64,000 nucleotides of DNA from Citrobacter sp. Awk 4 (GCF_028069725.1 NZ_JANEWG010000004.1:1-64000), one strand, 5' to 3'. Counted from the stretch's first letter, positions 1 through 12,155 are shown. The notes: generated by a model not told the origin, from the letters alone. Translations and numbers: made by a program.

Positions 1-45
1 TTTACGGGCCGTAAGTAACAAAGTTGGATGCAAATGTCAGATCGT

Positions 46-91
46 ATGCGCCTGTTAGGGCGCGGCTGGTAACAGAGCCTTACAGGCGCAT
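46..91. repeat. Long inverted repeat, possible hairpin
   Basis: A 10-bp arm ATGCGCCTGT (46-55) is repeated exactly in inverted orientation at 82-91, with a 26-nt loop that can pair partly near the stem. No T-run follows on either strand, so it is not a standard terminator. It lies between whatever gene precedes the window and the cdsH terminator. Its role is unknown; it may be the end of an upstream transcript or a degenerate repeat element. Confidence 0.4.
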
Positions 92-94
92 TTG

Positions 95-118
95 AAAAAC
101 CTCCGGCTATGCCGGAGG
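95..118 (-). terminator. Rho-independent terminator of cdsH
   Basis: An 8-bp perfect stem CCTCCGGC/GCCGGAGG with a 3-nt loop is followed, read on the minus strand, by five T. It starts 19 bp beyond the stop codon of the minus-strand cdsH gene, the expected place for its terminator. Confidence 0.8.
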
Positions 119-136
119 ATATTTATTTATACTGAC

Positions 137-1189
137 TTAGCGGACGTTCAGCATCCGGGCAAGTTCAGCCTGCCACGGTGCTAAATCACCGATATGTGCG
201 CTGATCCATTGCGGATTGTAGTAGGTGTCGAGATAACGTTCGCCGCTGTCACACAGCAACGTAACGAGAGAACCTGTTTCTCCGGCATCACGCATACGGG
301 CCGCGAGTTGCAGTGTTCCCCACATATTGGTGCCGGTTGAGGCGCCGACTTTGCGACCCAACTGCGTTTCCAGCCAGTGCGCGGTCGCGATGCTGGCGGC
401 ATCCGGCACACGCAACATCTCATCCACCACGTCCGGAATGAAAGATGGCTCCACGCGTGGGCGGCCGATACCTTCGATTTTGCTGCCGACCGGACTGCGT
501 AATGCGGCATCACGTTCCTGCCAGTAGGGTAAAAAGACCGAGTTTTCCGGGTCAACGACCATCAGGCGCGTGTCGTAGCCCTGGCAGCGAATGTAGCGGC
601 CAATGGTGGCCGAAGTTCCGCCCGTGCCTGCGCTCATGACAATGTGTTTAGGCACCGGGTTTGGCTCGCACTGCATCTGGCGAAAAATACTGTCGGCAAT
701 ATTGTTATTCCCGCGCCAGTCGGTAGCGCGTTCCGCGTAGGTGAACTGATCCATATAGTGACCGTTCAGTTCACGCGCCAGTTGTTCTGAGGCGGCGTAA
801 ATCTCGCAGGCACTTTCCACAAAATGACAACGGCCGCCGTAAAACTCTATTTGTTCGACTTTGCGTTTTGCCGTACAGGAAGGCATGACAGCAATAAAGG
901 GCAGCCCCAGAAGGCGAGCGAAATAAGCTTCGGAAACGGCGGTTGAACCCGATGATGATTCAATGATTGGCGTGCCTTCTTTGATCCAGCCGTTGCACAG
1001 TCCGTACAGGAACAGTGAACGCGCCAGTCGGTGTTTCAGACTGCCGGTGGGGTGCGTACTTTCATCTTTCAGATAGAGCTGAATCCCCGGAAACGCAGGC
1101 AGCGACAGCCGGATGAGATGCGTATCTGCTGAACGCTGATAGTCAGCGTTAATTTCATTAATGGCGTTTTTAACCCAGGCGTTATTCAT
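137..1189 (-). CDS. cdsH: PLP-dependent L-cysteine desulfhydrase (CdsH-like, cysteine synthase family)
   Basis: Fold-type II PLP enzyme of 350 aa. The PLP lysine is in the [10 protein letters not shown] segment (Lys52). A serine-rich [11 protein letters not shown] loop (about 78-88) and the glycine-rich phosphate loop [10 protein letters not shown] (188-197) follow, as in cysteine synthase relatives. The frame extends 71 codons upstream into decR, but the ATG at 1189 gives the family length. In Salmonella the matching gene next to decR/ybaO is the cysteine desulfhydrase cdsH, which releases H2S, pyruvate and ammonia from L-cysteine in the cytoplasm. It is divergent from decR, so control by that regulator is likely. 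K-12 lacks it at this locus. A cysteine synthase-type side activity cannot be excluded. Confidence 0.8.
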   Translation of the reverse strand: MNNAWVKNAINEINADYQRSADTHLIRLSLPAFPGIQLYLKDESTHPTGSLKHRLARSLFLYGLCNGWIKEGTPIIESSSGSTAVSEAYFARLLGLPFIAVMPSCTAKRKVEQIEFYGGRCHFVESACEIYAASEQLARELNGHYMDQFTYAERATDWRGNNNIADSIFRQMQCEPNPVPKHIVMSAGTGGTSATIGRYIRCQGYDTRLMVVDPENSVFLPYWQERDAALRSPVGSKIEGIGRPRVEPSFIPDVVDEMLRVPDAASIATAHWLETQLGRKVGASTGTNMWGTLQLAARMRDAGETGSLVTLLCDSGERYLDTYYNPQWISAHIGDLAPWQAELARMLNVR

Positions 1190-1267
1190 CGGTGTTTTCC
1201 ATTTGTCATTTTGTGCCCAGATTAGCGAAAAGCACGGAAAAAATTGTTGCCATTTAACCTTTAAAAT

Positions 1268-1288
1268 AGAATGTAAGGAGAAAATTCT
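1268..1288. promoter_or_regulatory. Candidate operator dyad between cdsH and decR
   Basis: AGAAT-N11-ATTCT dyad in the 115-bp divergent spacer. Lrp/AsnC-family regulators bind dyads of about this size, so it is a possible DecR site for cdsH. The match is short and A/T-rich, and could be chance. Confidence 0.3.
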
Positions 1289-1304
1289 TCTCTGTGAGGT
1301 GGGC

Positions 1305-1763
1305 ATGTTAGATAAAATTGACCGTAAGCTGCTCGCCTTGCTGCAGCAGGACTGTACCCTCTCTTTGCAGGCGTTAGCCGATGCCGTTAATCTGACCACC
1401 ACTCCCTGCTGGAAACGCCTGAAACGGCTGGAAGATGACGGCGTTCTGGTGGGAAAAGTCGCGTTGCTGGACCCCGAAAAATTGGGGCTGGGCTTAACGG
1501 CCTTTGTGTTGATAAAAACGCAGCATCACAGCAGCGAATGGTACTGCCGATTCGTGACCGTGGTCACCGAAATGCCGGAAGTGCTGGGCTTTTGGCGCAT
1601 GGCGGGTGAATACGACTATCTGATGCGGGTCCAGGTGGCGGATATGAAACGCTATGACGATTTCTACAAACGCCTGGTGAACAGCGTTCCCGGACTGTCA
1701 GATGTCACATCAAGCTTTGCGATGGAACAGATTAAATATACTACCGCTCTACCCATTGAATAA
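1305..1763 (+). CDS. decR: Lrp/AsnC-family cysteine-responsive regulator DecR (YbaO, CyuR)
   Basis: Protein of 152 aa with an N-terminal winged helix-turn-helix (about 1-60, starting [14 protein letters not shown], recognition region [15 protein letters not shown]) and a C-terminal Lrp-type ligand-binding RAM domain (about 65-145). The start at 1305 has a GAGGTGGG ribosome site and gives the family length; 48 upstream in-frame codons overlap the cdsH promoter and were rejected. In E. coli DecR activates cysteine detoxification genes. Here its divergent neighbour is itself a cysteine desulfhydrase, so local control of cdsH is the natural inference. Confidence 0.93.
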   Translation: MLDKIDRKLLALLQQDCTLSLQALADAVNLTTTPCWKRLKRLEDDGVLVGKVALLDPEKLGLGLTAFVLIKTQHHSSEWYCRFVTVVTEMPEVLGFWRMAGEYDYLMRVQVADMKRYDDFYKRLVNSVPGLSDVTSSFAMEQIKYTTALPIE

Positions 1764-1807
1764 TTCTCCCGGCGCTGATTGCCGGAAATCATGTCAGGAC
1801 AAAATAC

Positions 1808-5351
<3,544 letters not shown>

Positions 5352-5404
5352 TGCACCAGCGTCGCCCGCCACTCTCGCGGGTGGTGCAAAAATGAAACGC
5401 ATCA

Positions 5405-5421
5405 TGCACTGGCATGGTGCG
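5405..5421. promoter_or_regulatory. NtrC-binding enhancer site for glnK
   Basis: The segment contains GCAC-N7-GGTGC and matches the NtrC consensus TGCACY-N5-TGGTGCR with one terminal mismatch. It lies about 110 bp upstream of the sigma54 -24/-12 promoter of glnK. A further half-site TGGTGCA occurs at 5382-5388. Confidence 0.75.
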
Positions 5422-5526
5422 TTTTTCGTTTCCCGCTTCGCATCCGACGCACTTCACATTTATCTCCTCCTGTTTTGCTGCCTGTTTTTTGTGCAATTCC
5501 GTGTCGGATTGACACATTTCGCAATG

Positions 5527-5542
5527 TGGCACACCCCTTGCA
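5527..5542 (+). promoter_or_regulatory. Sigma54 promoter of glnK-amtB
   Basis: TGGCAC-N5-TTGCA is an exact match to the -24/-12 consensus of RpoN promoters. It ends 53 bp before the glnK start codon, and with the upstream NtrC site explains nitrogen-limitation control. Confidence 0.92.
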
Positions 5543-5595
5543 AAAGATTCCTCGTGTCGTTGCAGTTATTACCCATTTCTGACTGGAGGGGATCT

Positions 5596-5934
5596 ATGAA
5601 GCTGGTTACCGTGGTAATCAAACCGTTCAAACTGGAAGACGTTCGTGAAGCGCTGTCTTCCATAGGCATTCAGGGGTTAACGGTCACTGAAGTGAAAGGT
5701 TTTGGGCGTCAGAAAGGGCATGCCGAGCTGTACCGCGGCGCGGAATACAGCGTCAACTTTCTACCAAAGGTAAAAATTGATGTGGCCATCGCGGACGATC
5801 AGCTTGAGGAGGTGATCGATATCATCAGTAAGTCTGCATGGACCGGAAAAATTGGCGACGGCAAAATTTTCGTTGCTGAACTGCAACGCGTCATTCGTAT
5901 TCGTACCGGTGAAGCCGACGAAGCGGCACTGTAA
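5596..5934 (+). CDS. glnK: Nitrogen regulatory PII protein GlnK
   Basis: 112-aa PII trimer subunit. The T-loop carries the uridylylated Tyr51 within GAEYSVNFLPK, and the ATP-binding Walker-like segment TGKIGDGKIFV is intact. It senses ATP/ADP and 2-oxoglutarate and plugs AmtB when nitrogen is sufficient. The start at 5596 follows a GGAGGGG ribosome site; the open frame upstream to 5392 crosses the sigma54 promoter and is not coding. It forms an operon with amtB 32 bp downstream. Confidence 0.97.
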   Translation: MKLVTVVIKPFKLEDVREALSSIGIQGLTVTEVKGFGRQKGHAELYRGAEYSVNFLPKVKIDVAIADDQLEEVIDIISKSAWTGKIGDGKIFVAELQRVIRIRTGEADEAAL

Positions 5935-5966
5935 CTTTCAGGCTACACAGTGATAGGAACGAAAAA

Positions 5967-7253
5967 ATGAAGATAGCAACGATGAAAACGGGTCTGGCTT
6001 CACTGGCGCTGCTGCCAGGTCTGGCGATGGCGGCTCCAGCCGTTGCTGACAAAGCCGATAACGCCTTTATGATGATTTGTACTGCATTGGTGCTGTTCAT
6101 GACGATCCCCGGCATTGCCCTGTTCTACGGTGGGTTGATTCGTGGAAAGAACGTGCTGTCAATGCTCACTCAGGTCACCGTGACGTTCGCGCTGGTCTGT
6201 ATTTTATGGGTGGTTTACGGCTATTCACTGGCCTTTGGTGAAGGCAACAATTTCTTTGGTAACTTCCACTGGACGATGCTGAAGAATATTGAACTTACGG
6301 CGGTGATGGGCAGTTTCTATCAGTATATTCACGTTGCGTTCCAGGGATCGTTCGCCTGCATCACTGTTGGGCTGATCGTGGGGGCACTGGCTGAGCGTAT
6401 TCGTTTTTCGGCGGTGCTGATTTTCGTGGTGGTCTGGCTGACGCTTTCCTACATTCCTATTGCGCACATGGTGTGGGGCGGCGGTTTACTGGCATCGCAT
6501 GGCGCGCTGGATTTTGCGGGCGGCACCGTGGTGCATATCAACGCGGCGATTGCCGGTCTGGTTGGCGCTTATCTGATTGGCAAGCGCGTCGGCTTTGGCA
6601 AAGAGGCGTTTAAACCGCATAACCTGCCGATGGTCTTTACCGGTACGGCGATCCTGTATGTTGGCTGGTTCGGTTTTAACGCCGGTTCTGCCAGTGCGGC
6701 GAACGAAATCGCGGCGTTGGCTTTCGTCAACACGGTGGTGGCAACAGCAGCGGCGATACTCGGATGGATATTTGGCGAATGGGTGCTGCGCGGTAAACCG
6801 TCTCTGCTGGGGGCCTGTTCTGGTGCCATTGCCGGTCTGGTTGGGGTTACACCAGCCTGCGGTTACATCGGTGTCGGCGGCGCGCTAATTATTGGCGTGG
6901 TGGCGGGGCTGGCGGGATTATGGGGCGTGACAATGCTTAAACGCCTGCTGCGCGTTGACGATCCTTGCGATGTGTTCGGTGTTCACGGTGTCTGCGGTAT
7001 CGTCGGCTGCATCCTGACCGGGGTCTTCGCTTCTCGCTCGCTCGGCGGCGTGGGCTTTGCCGACGGTGTCACAATGGGACACCAGGTGCTGGTACAGTTA
7101 GAAAGTATCGGCATTACGATCCTCTGGTCCGGCGTGGTCGCGTTTATCGGTTACAAACTGGCGGATTTAACCGTGGGGCTGCGCGTACCGGAAGAACAAG
7201 AGCGCGAAGGGTTGGATGTGAACAGTCACGGCGAGAATGCCTATAACGCGTAA
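5967..7253 (+). CDS. amtB: Ammonium channel AmtB
   Basis: 428-aa precursor with a cleavable signal peptide (about 1-22, ...GLAMA/AP) and eleven membrane helices. The twin pore histidines are present as His190 (GGTVVHINAA) and His340 (DVFGVHGVCG), equal to 168 and 318 of the mature protein. The cytoplasmic tail ends ENAYNA as in E. coli. It conducts ammonium or ammonia across the inner membrane as a trimer and is blocked by GlnK, encoded just upstream in the same operon. Confidence 0.97.
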   Translation: MKIATMKTGLASLALLPGLAMAAPAVADKADNAFMMICTALVLFMTIPGIALFYGGLIRGKNVLSMLTQVTVTFALVCILWVVYGYSLAFGEGNNFFGNFHWTMLKNIELTAVMGSFYQYIHVAFQGSFACITVGLIVGALAERIRFSAVLIFVVVWLTLSYIPIAHMVWGGGLLASHGALDFAGGTVVHINAAIAGLVGAYLIGKRVGFGKEAFKPHNLPMVFTGTAILYVGWFGFNAGSASAANEIAALAFVNTVVATAAAILGWIFGEWVLRGKPSLLGACSGAIAGLVGVTPACGYIGVGGALIIGVVAGLAGLWGVTMLKRLLRVDDPCDVFGVHGVCGIVGCILTGVFASRSLGGVGFADGVTMGHQVLVQLESIGITILWSGVVAFIGYKLADLTVGLRVPEEQEREGLDVNSHGENAYNA

Positions 7254-7257
7254 TGCA

Positions 7258-7288
7258 GATTGCCCGGTGGCGCTGTCGCTTACCGGGC
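7258..7288. repeat. REP element after amtB
   Basis: GCCCGGTGGCGCTG...TTACCGGGC imperfect palindrome, typical of enterobacterial REP sequences in 3' regions. It may stabilise the amtB message. Confidence 0.7.
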
Positions 7289-7292
7289 CGAC

Positions 7293-7330
7293 AAAAAGCC
7301 GGATAAGCGTCAACGCCATCCGGCTTTTTT
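7293..7330. terminator. Bidirectional terminator between amtB and tesB
   Basis: AAAAAGCCGGAT pairs with ATCCGGCTTTTTT around a short loop, so both strands read a GC stem followed by T residues. It serves convergent amtB and tesB; its last base coincides with the tesB stop codon. Confidence 0.9.
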
Positions 7331-8190
7331 CAGTTGTGATTCCGCATGACTCCTTCTTGCACGGTAGACGCAACCAGCACACCGTCCTGCGTGTAAAACT
7401 CACCGCGCACAAAGCCGCGGGCGCTGGAAGCAGAGGTGCTTTCCACGCTGTACAGCAGCCATTCATTCATATTGAAAGGACGATGGAACCACATGGAATG
7501 ATCGATAGTGGCAATCTGGATCCCTTTTTCGAGAAAACCAATACCGTAAGGCTGTAATGCCACAGGCAGGAAATTAAGATCGGAGGCATAGCCCAGCAAA
7601 TATTGATGCGCGCGGAGGCTGTCTGGCATCGTGCCGTTTGCGCGGATCCAGACCTGACGCGTCGGCTCCGAGACATGGCCTTTTAGCGGATTATGAAATT
7701 CGACCGGACGAATCTCTAATGGGCGATCGCAGAGAAATTTCTCTTTTAACATCGGTGGTAGTAAATGCGCCACTGAGCGGGCAATTTCGGTTTCTGATTT
7801 CAGGGATTCTGGCCCCGGTGCAGCGGGCATTTGTTTCTGGTGTTCAAATCCCTCTTCCGGGCCCTGAAAAGAGGCGGTCATGTAAAAGATCGGCTTCCCG
7901 TTCTGAATCGCGGCCACCCGGCGGGCGCTAAAACTGTTGCCATCGCGCAGCACTTCTACATCGTAAATAATCGGTTTTTGCGTATCACCCGGACGTAAAA
8001 AATAGCTGTGGAAAGAGTGTACATGGCGCTCTTCAGCGACGGTTTCCTTGGCGGCACACATTGCCTGACCGACGACTTGTCCGCCAAAAACCTGACGTAA
8101 CCCCAGGTCCTCACTTTGTCCCCGAAAGAGTCCTTCTTCAATTTTTTCCAGATTTAACAATGTCAGCAAATTCTTCAGTGCCAGACTCAT
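7330..8190 (-). CDS. tesB: Acyl-CoA thioesterase II
   Basis: 286-aa double hot-dog thioesterase. The catalytic Asp204 (YASDLNFLP), Thr228 (IATIDHS) and Gln278 (STVQEG) fall at the same positions as in E. coli TesB, which has the same length. It hydrolyses medium- to long-chain acyl-CoA and 3-hydroxyacyl-CoA in the cytoplasm. Convergent with amtB, divergent from ybaY. Confidence 0.97.
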   Translation of the reverse strand: MSLALKNLLTLLNLEKIEEGLFRGQSEDLGLRQVFGGQVVGQAMCAAKETVAEERHVHSFHSYFLRPGDTQKPIIYDVEVLRDGNSFSARRVAAIQNGKPIFYMTASFQGPEEGFEHQKQMPAAPGPESLKSETEIARSVAHLLPPMLKEKFLCDRPLEIRPVEFHNPLKGHVSEPTRQVWIRANGTMPDSLRAHQYLLGYASDLNFLPVALQPYGIGFLEKGIQIATIDHSMWFHRPFNMNEWLLYSVESTSASSARGFVRGEFYTQDGVLVASTVQEGVMRNHN

Positions 8191-8401
8191 ACTTACTCTC
8201 CAGGTAATGACGGCGCCGCAGCGAGATAGCCACAGTATAACGCAATTTTAAAAGTGGTCCGATGGGTGCAATAGTCTGAATAACTGACTAATTTCAGGAA
8301 AAAATAGGTGATTTGTGCCAAACTTAATAACGTTATGTGTTTGTTAACCAATCTCCGGCGAGTAAATAACTTACTGGGGCTCTGGTGAGAAGGAGAATTT
8401 A

Positions 8402-8923
8402 ATGAAACTTGTGCACATGGTAAGTGGTTTAGCGATGGCGGTTGCTCTGGCGGCTTGCGCAGACAGAAGCGCAAATGTCCAGACACCCACGCCAAACCCG
8501 GGCACTTCAGGTGTGGCTACACAGCCTGCAATTCAGCAACCCTCGGTTTCGGGTACCGTCTGGATCCGTCAGAAAGTGGCGTTGCCGCCGGATGCGGTAT
8601 TAACGGTGACACTGTCGGATGCCTCACTGGCTGATGCGCCGTCAAAAGTGTTGTCGCAGCAGGCGGTGCGTACTGAAGGCAAACAGGCGCCGTTTAGCTT
8701 CGTTCTCCCGTTTAATCCGGCAGATGTACAGCCAAATGCCCGGATCCTGCTGAGTGCCGCGATCACCGTCAATGACAAACTGGTATTCATTACCGATACC
8801 GTTCAGGAAGTGATCAATCGCGGTGGGACAAAGGCCGATCTAACGTTGGTACCGGTTCAGCAAACGGCCGTGCCGGTGCAGGCTGGCAGTGGGGCGATAG
8901 CAACGCCACCTACAGAGTACTAA
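8402..8923 (+). CDS. ybaY: YbaY family outer-membrane lipoprotein
   Basis: 173-aa precursor with a lipobox LAAC (lipidated Cys19); +2 residue Ala predicts outer-membrane sorting. A Pro/Thr/Gln-rich linker (about 25-50) leads to a single beta-rich YbaY domain (about 52-150) and a low-complexity tail. It is somewhat shorter than the K-12 protein (about 190 aa), with the difference probably in linker and tail. The function is not established; older names link it to glycoprotein or polysaccharide metabolism. AGAAGGAG ribosome site just upstream. Confidence 0.9.
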   Translation: MKLVHMVSGLAMAVALAACADRSANVQTPTPNPGTSGVATQPAIQQPSVSGTVWIRQKVALPPDAVLTVTLSDASLADAPSKVLSQQAVRTEGKQAPFSFVLPFNPADVQPNARILLSAAITVNDKLVFITDTVQEVINRGGTKADLTLVPVQQTAVPVQAGSGAIATPPTEY

Positions 8924-8955
8924 TCTGAAATAAACCCTCTTCGATATGGAGAGGG

Positions 8956-9267
8956 TTAATACATCCAGCGGTATCGTTGTAAATCGATCTGCCCGCTCCC
9001 TGACACTATCACCCCTTCCGATAACAAAGCCTGGCGTTGACGCTGAAGGTCAGGGCCGGTCAGCGAGATCGCGCCGTGGCGATTGACGACTCTGTGCCAG
9101 GGGAGGGTGCTGCCTTCCGGTAACCGTTTTAATACGCCGCCGACCTGGCGAGCGGCACGGGGTGAACCCGCAAGCCGTGCGACATCACCGTAGGTGGTCA
9201 CAAATCCTTCGGGTATGGAGGCGACAATTTGCCAGACGCGTTGAGGGAAAGAGTCTTGCATATTCAT
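8956..9267 (-). CDS. atl: Alkyltransferase-like protein Atl (YbaZ)
   Basis: 103-aa homologue of the C-terminal domain of O6-alkylguanine-DNA alkyltransferase. The active-site PCHR is replaced by PWHR (LPWHRVVNRHG), the hallmark of Atl proteins, so it cannot accept the alkyl group. Such proteins bind O6-alkylguanine lesions and hand them to nucleotide excision repair. The DNA-binding helix segment GSPRAARQVGGVL is intact. The K-12 entry has extra N-terminal residues; the ATG at 9267 covers the whole conserved domain. Confidence 0.93.
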   Translation of the reverse strand: MNMQDSFPQRVWQIVASIPEGFVTTYGDVARLAGSPRAARQVGGVLKRLPEGSTLPWHRVVNRHGAISLTGPDLQRQRQALLSEGVIVSGSGQIDLQRYRWMY

Positions 9268-9360
9268 GGTGTATTCCTGCGCTAATCTCTCAGCATAATC
9301 CTCAATAGAGGCGGAGTGAAGTCACATTGCGCAAGAAACCAGCATCCGGTGCAGGATCGG

Positions 9361-9389
9361 TTGCATTTACCGGGGACAGCAGTGATAAT
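9361..9389 (+). promoter_or_regulatory. Sigma70 promoter of ffs
   Basis: TTGCAT, a 17-bp spacer, and GATAAT. Transcription starting about 8 nt later (near 9397) gives a 5' leader of about 24 nt before mature 4.5S RNA, matching the known RNase P-processed precursor. Confidence 0.8.
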
Positions 9390-9421
9390 GCGCCTGCGCG
9401 TTGGTTAACAACGCTCTCAAT

Positions 9422-9535
9422 GGGGGCTCTGTTGGTTCTCCCGCAACGCTACTCTGTTTACCAGGTCAGATCCGGAAGGAAGCAGCCAGAGCAGACGACG
9501 TGTGTGCCGGGATGTAGCTGGCAGGGCCCCCACCC
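9422..9535 (+). ncRNA. ffs: 4.5S RNA, signal recognition particle RNA
   Basis: 114-nt sequence nearly identical to E. coli 4.5S RNA. It has complementary ends (GGGGGCTCTG... / ...CAGGGCCCCC), the conserved Ffh-binding loop region with CCGGAAGGAAGCAGCC, and the expected elongated hairpin. With Ffh it forms the SRP that targets inner-membrane proteins co-translationally. Confidence 0.98.
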
Positions 9536-9554
9536 AATTCTGCCGTCCGGCACG

Positions 9555-10982
9555 TCAAATAATCTTACGCATTTTTCCCACACCGGTTTGAAAACGCAAT
9601 CCGTCCCACAGGGGCTGTAACGTGCTGAATGCTGCGCGTAATGTGTCGTCCGGGTGGGTAAATGGCATCCGCAAGAAGCGATCGAAAGCACCATTCAGAC
9701 CAAAACGGGTGCCGGTACCGAGCTGAATACCGGCGCTTTCAGCGTGTGTCGCGAACTGGGTGGCTAAGGTGTCAGGCAGTTCCACCCAAAAAGATAATCC
9801 CCCCGCAGGCTGAGAAAACGTCCATTCCGGAAAGTGTGTTCGCATCAGTTCACCGCATAACGCGCGCCGCCCGGCCAGTTGTTGCCGCCGTTCGGGAAGG
9901 AAGGTTCCAGAATGTTCAATCAGCCAGGCAGTCGCCAGTTGTTCCAGTACCGGCGAGCCCAGGTCGAACGTATCACGGGTTTGCACGAGCGCAGCAATGG
10001 TGCGTGACGATGCGCGAACCCAGCCCAGACGCAGTCCTCCCCAGAAGCTTTTGCCTGCTGACCCCAACATAATAATGGGCGCATCGGCGTTGTAGCAGGC
10101 GAGCGGCGGTGGTGGAGGGGCATCAAACCAAAGATTCACCATCGTTTCATCCACCACCATGGTGGTCCGCGTTCTGGCGGCAATATCCGCCACTGTCTGG
10201 CGCGTCGCGTCGTCCATGCAGCGCCCGGTGGGGTTATGAAAATCAGGCATCAGATAGGCCATTCCTGGCGACGTTTGCGCAATGGTGGCGACCAGACCGG
10301 CGGTATCCCAACCATGCTCCGGTAGAGAGACGCCCACCGGACGACACGACGCGCCCTGAATGGCTGCGATGGCGAGCGGGTAGGTGGGGTGATCCACGAC
10401 GACACGGTCACCTGGTCCGGTCAGCAGACGCAGGATCAACGCCAGACCACTCACCGCGCCATTGACGATCATTATCTCATCCGGCTGGGTGGGTAACCCA
10501 CGTTCGCAGTAGTGTCCGGCAATGGTTTCACGTAGCGACAATAATCCCTGTGGTAGATAACCCGAACTCAGCAGGTGCTGGGGCATTGCACACAGAGCCT
10601 GCTGGTAGGCCTGATGAATTTCCGGGCCGGCGCTCAGCGCGGCGGTGGAAAGATCCAGCGCCATGCTGGTGCTGGTGCGGGTGGGTACCCGGTGGATATG
10701 CTCTGGCAGGATGACCCGCGAACCACTCCCCTGGCGGCTTTCCAGATAGCCTTCTTCACGCAGTTGCGCCAGCGCGCTGGCAATAGTGGTTCGGCTCACG
10801 TCCAGCACGGTGGCCAGTTCGCGCTCGCCGGGAAGGCGGCTATCCAGTGCCAGGCGACCATCCAGAATGAGCAGACGCAGCGCGCCGGCGAGCTGACGCC
10901 AGAGTGGGGTACGTGAAGCGGTTTCCTGCCAGTGTCCGAGCAAGCGCTGCAGAGATTGGCTTCCATGACGGCGAGATGACAT
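9555..10982 (-). CDS. MocR/GntR-family regulator with aminotransferase domain (YczR-like)
   Basis: 475 aa. An N-terminal GntR winged helix (about 20-90, with SRLPGERELATVLDVSRTTI) is linked to a fold-type I aminotransferase domain (about 110-465). PLP-binding residues are visible: Asn250 in FHNPTG, Asp278 in VVDET and Schiff-base Lys311 in SAGKSFWGG. MocR proteins use PLP or its adducts as effector and usually lack enzyme activity. It is divergent from a YczE-type membrane protein, the pairing that defines YczR regulators, so control of that neighbour is likely. K-12 has no counterpart between ffs and ybaA. Confidence 0.85.
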   Translation of the reverse strand: MSSRRHGSQSLQRLLGHWQETASRTPLWRQLAGALRLLILDGRLALDSRLPGERELATVLDVSRTTIASALAQLREEGYLESRQGSGSRVILPEHIHRVPTRTSTSMALDLSTAALSAGPEIHQAYQQALCAMPQHLLSSGYLPQGLLSLRETIAGHYCERGLPTQPDEIMIVNGAVSGLALILRLLTGPGDRVVVDHPTYPLAIAAIQGASCRPVGVSLPEHGWDTAGLVATIAQTSPGMAYLMPDFHNPTGRCMDDATRQTVADIAARTRTTMVVDETMVNLWFDAPPPPPLACYNADAPIIMLGSAGKSFWGGLRLGWVRASSRTIAALVQTRDTFDLGSPVLEQLATAWLIEHSGTFLPERRQQLAGRRALCGELMRTHFPEWTFSQPAGGLSFWVELPDTLATQFATHAESAGIQLGTGTRFGLNGAFDRFLRMPFTHPDDTLRAAFSTLQPLWDGLRFQTGVGKMRKII

Positions 10983-10986
10983 AACA

Positions 10987-11008
10987 GTCCACTTTTTGAA
11001 AACTGGAC
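10987..11008. promoter_or_regulatory. Candidate operator of the YczR-like regulator
   Basis: A 22-bp near-perfect palindrome with arms GTCCA...TGGAC and inner TTTT/AAAA; 18 of 22 positions are symmetric. It begins 4 bp upstream of the regulator's start codon in the 85-bp divergent spacer. It is the obvious site for autoregulation and control of the divergent gene. Confidence 0.6.
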
Positions 11009-11067
11009 ATTAATCATAGTGCCAATTGCGCAGAAGATGAACGTTATCTGGCGAGGAAGGGGGAATT

Positions 11068-11697
11068 ATGTTGCGTCGATTGGTTCAATTGTATCTGGGG
11101 CTGGCGCTTTACGGTGTCTCAACCGCTATGTTTGTGCGCGCGGATTTAGGTGCCGACCCCTGGAATGTCTTTCATCTTGGCGTGGCGAATCTGCTGTCGA
11201 TGAACATCGGTATTGTGATGATTGGCGTTGGCGTTCTGGTCTTGCTGTTATGGATACCCTTGCGACAACGCCCAGGGCTTGGAACACTGAGTAACGTTAT
11301 TGTTATCGGCCTGGCGGCAGATGCCGCTCTGGCTATCATGCCTGGCGTTGAATCCCTGCTTGTACGCGCTGTTTTGTTAGTTTCTGCGGTGATCGTCAAC
11401 GCGCTGGCAACCAGTATGTATATTGGCGCAGGCTTTGGTGCCGGTCCGCGTGACGGCCTGATGACCGGGATCCATGCGCGCACTGGTTGGCCCGTGCACT
11501 CTATTCGTACTGCGATTGAGGTTTCCGTTTTGTTGAGCGGTTGGCTACTTGGGGGGGCATTGGGTGTCGGAACCGTGCTGTATGCGCTGGCGATTGGACC
11601 GTTGATCCAGATTTGTCTGCCCTGGTTTCATTATTCGCCCGCGGCGCGCATTCCGCTGCGCAATGCTTCTACAGCACAGTACCGCAATGGCGACTAA
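11068..11697 (+). CDS. YczE-type integral membrane protein
   Basis: 209-aa hydrophobic protein with about five to six predicted membrane segments. The N-terminal GVSTAMFVRADLGADPWNVF motif and the later GAGFGAGPRDGL repeat-like motif are typical of the YczE/YitT family, suggesting two similar halves. Substrate and function are unknown. GAAGGGGG ribosome site before the ATG at 11068. The divergent MocR regulator suggests a link to vitamin B6, amino acid or amine metabolism, but that is inference. Confidence 0.8.
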   Translation: MLRRLVQLYLGLALYGVSTAMFVRADLGADPWNVFHLGVANLLSMNIGIVMIGVGVLVLLLWIPLRQRPGLGTLSNVIVIGLAADAALAIMPGVESLLVRAVLLVSAVIVNALATSMYIGAGFGAGPRDGLMTGIHARTGWPVHSIRTAIEVSVLLSGWLLGGALGVGTVLYALAIGPLIQICLPWFHYSPAARIPLRNASTAQYRNGD

Positions 11698-11762
11698 ACT
11701 TAACTGCGACTGACGCGGCCAGAATTGTCTTGCCGTGCAGTAACACTTCGGAGGTTTATCTC

Positions 11763-12116
11763 ATGAAGTATGTTGATGGTTTTGTGGTTGCCGTACCTGC
11801 CGAAAACAAGGAGGCCTATGTGGCAATGGCGGCAAAGGCTGTCCCGCTCTTTAAAGAGTTTGGGGCATTACGCGTCGTGGAGTGCTGGGCCGATGACGTT
11901 CCGGACGGCAAACTGACCGATTTTCGGATGGCGGTGAAAGCAGAAGAACACGAGGAAGTGGTTTTTAGCTGGATTGAATACCCCTCGAAAGAGGTCCGCG
12001 ACGCGGCGAATCAAAAGATGATGTCGGATCCACGAATGAAAGAGTTTGGCGAGTCGATGCCGTTTGACGGCAAGCGCATGATTTACGGTGGATTCTCTCC
12101 CATTCTGGATGACTGA
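11763..12116 (+). CDS. ybaA: DUF1428 family protein YbaA
   Basis: 117 aa, close to E. coli YbaA over its full length. A small alpha/beta ferredoxin-like fold is predicted (stress-responsive dimeric barrel type). The start at 11763 follows TTCGGAGG; the longer open frame from 11541 lies within yczE. No function is established. An acid CWADDVPDGK segment is conserved. Confidence 0.93.
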   Translation: MKYVDGFVVAVPAENKEAYVAMAAKAVPLFKEFGALRVVECWADDVPDGKLTDFRMAVKAEEHEEVVFSWIEYPSKEVRDAANQKMMSDPRMKEFGESMPFDGKRMIYGGFSPILDD

Positions 12117-12155
12117 TGCGACTGGCTGTGCGGCGTGCCGCCAGCCACCCTGACA

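Noticed and set aside
5352..5388. TGCACCA (5352-5358) and TGGTGCA (5382-5388) as an additional complete NtrC site
   Set aside because: The half-sites are inverted but 23 bp apart, far beyond the normal spacing; only the site at 5405-5421 has a proper arrangement.
5392..5595. N-terminal extension of glnK
   Set aside because: The open frame runs through the NtrC site and sigma54 promoter; GlnK proteins start at MKLVTVVIKP.
9327..9620. 97-codon open frame across ffs
   Set aside because: Overlaps the 4.5S RNA gene, its promoter and the end of the MocR gene; no ribosome site.
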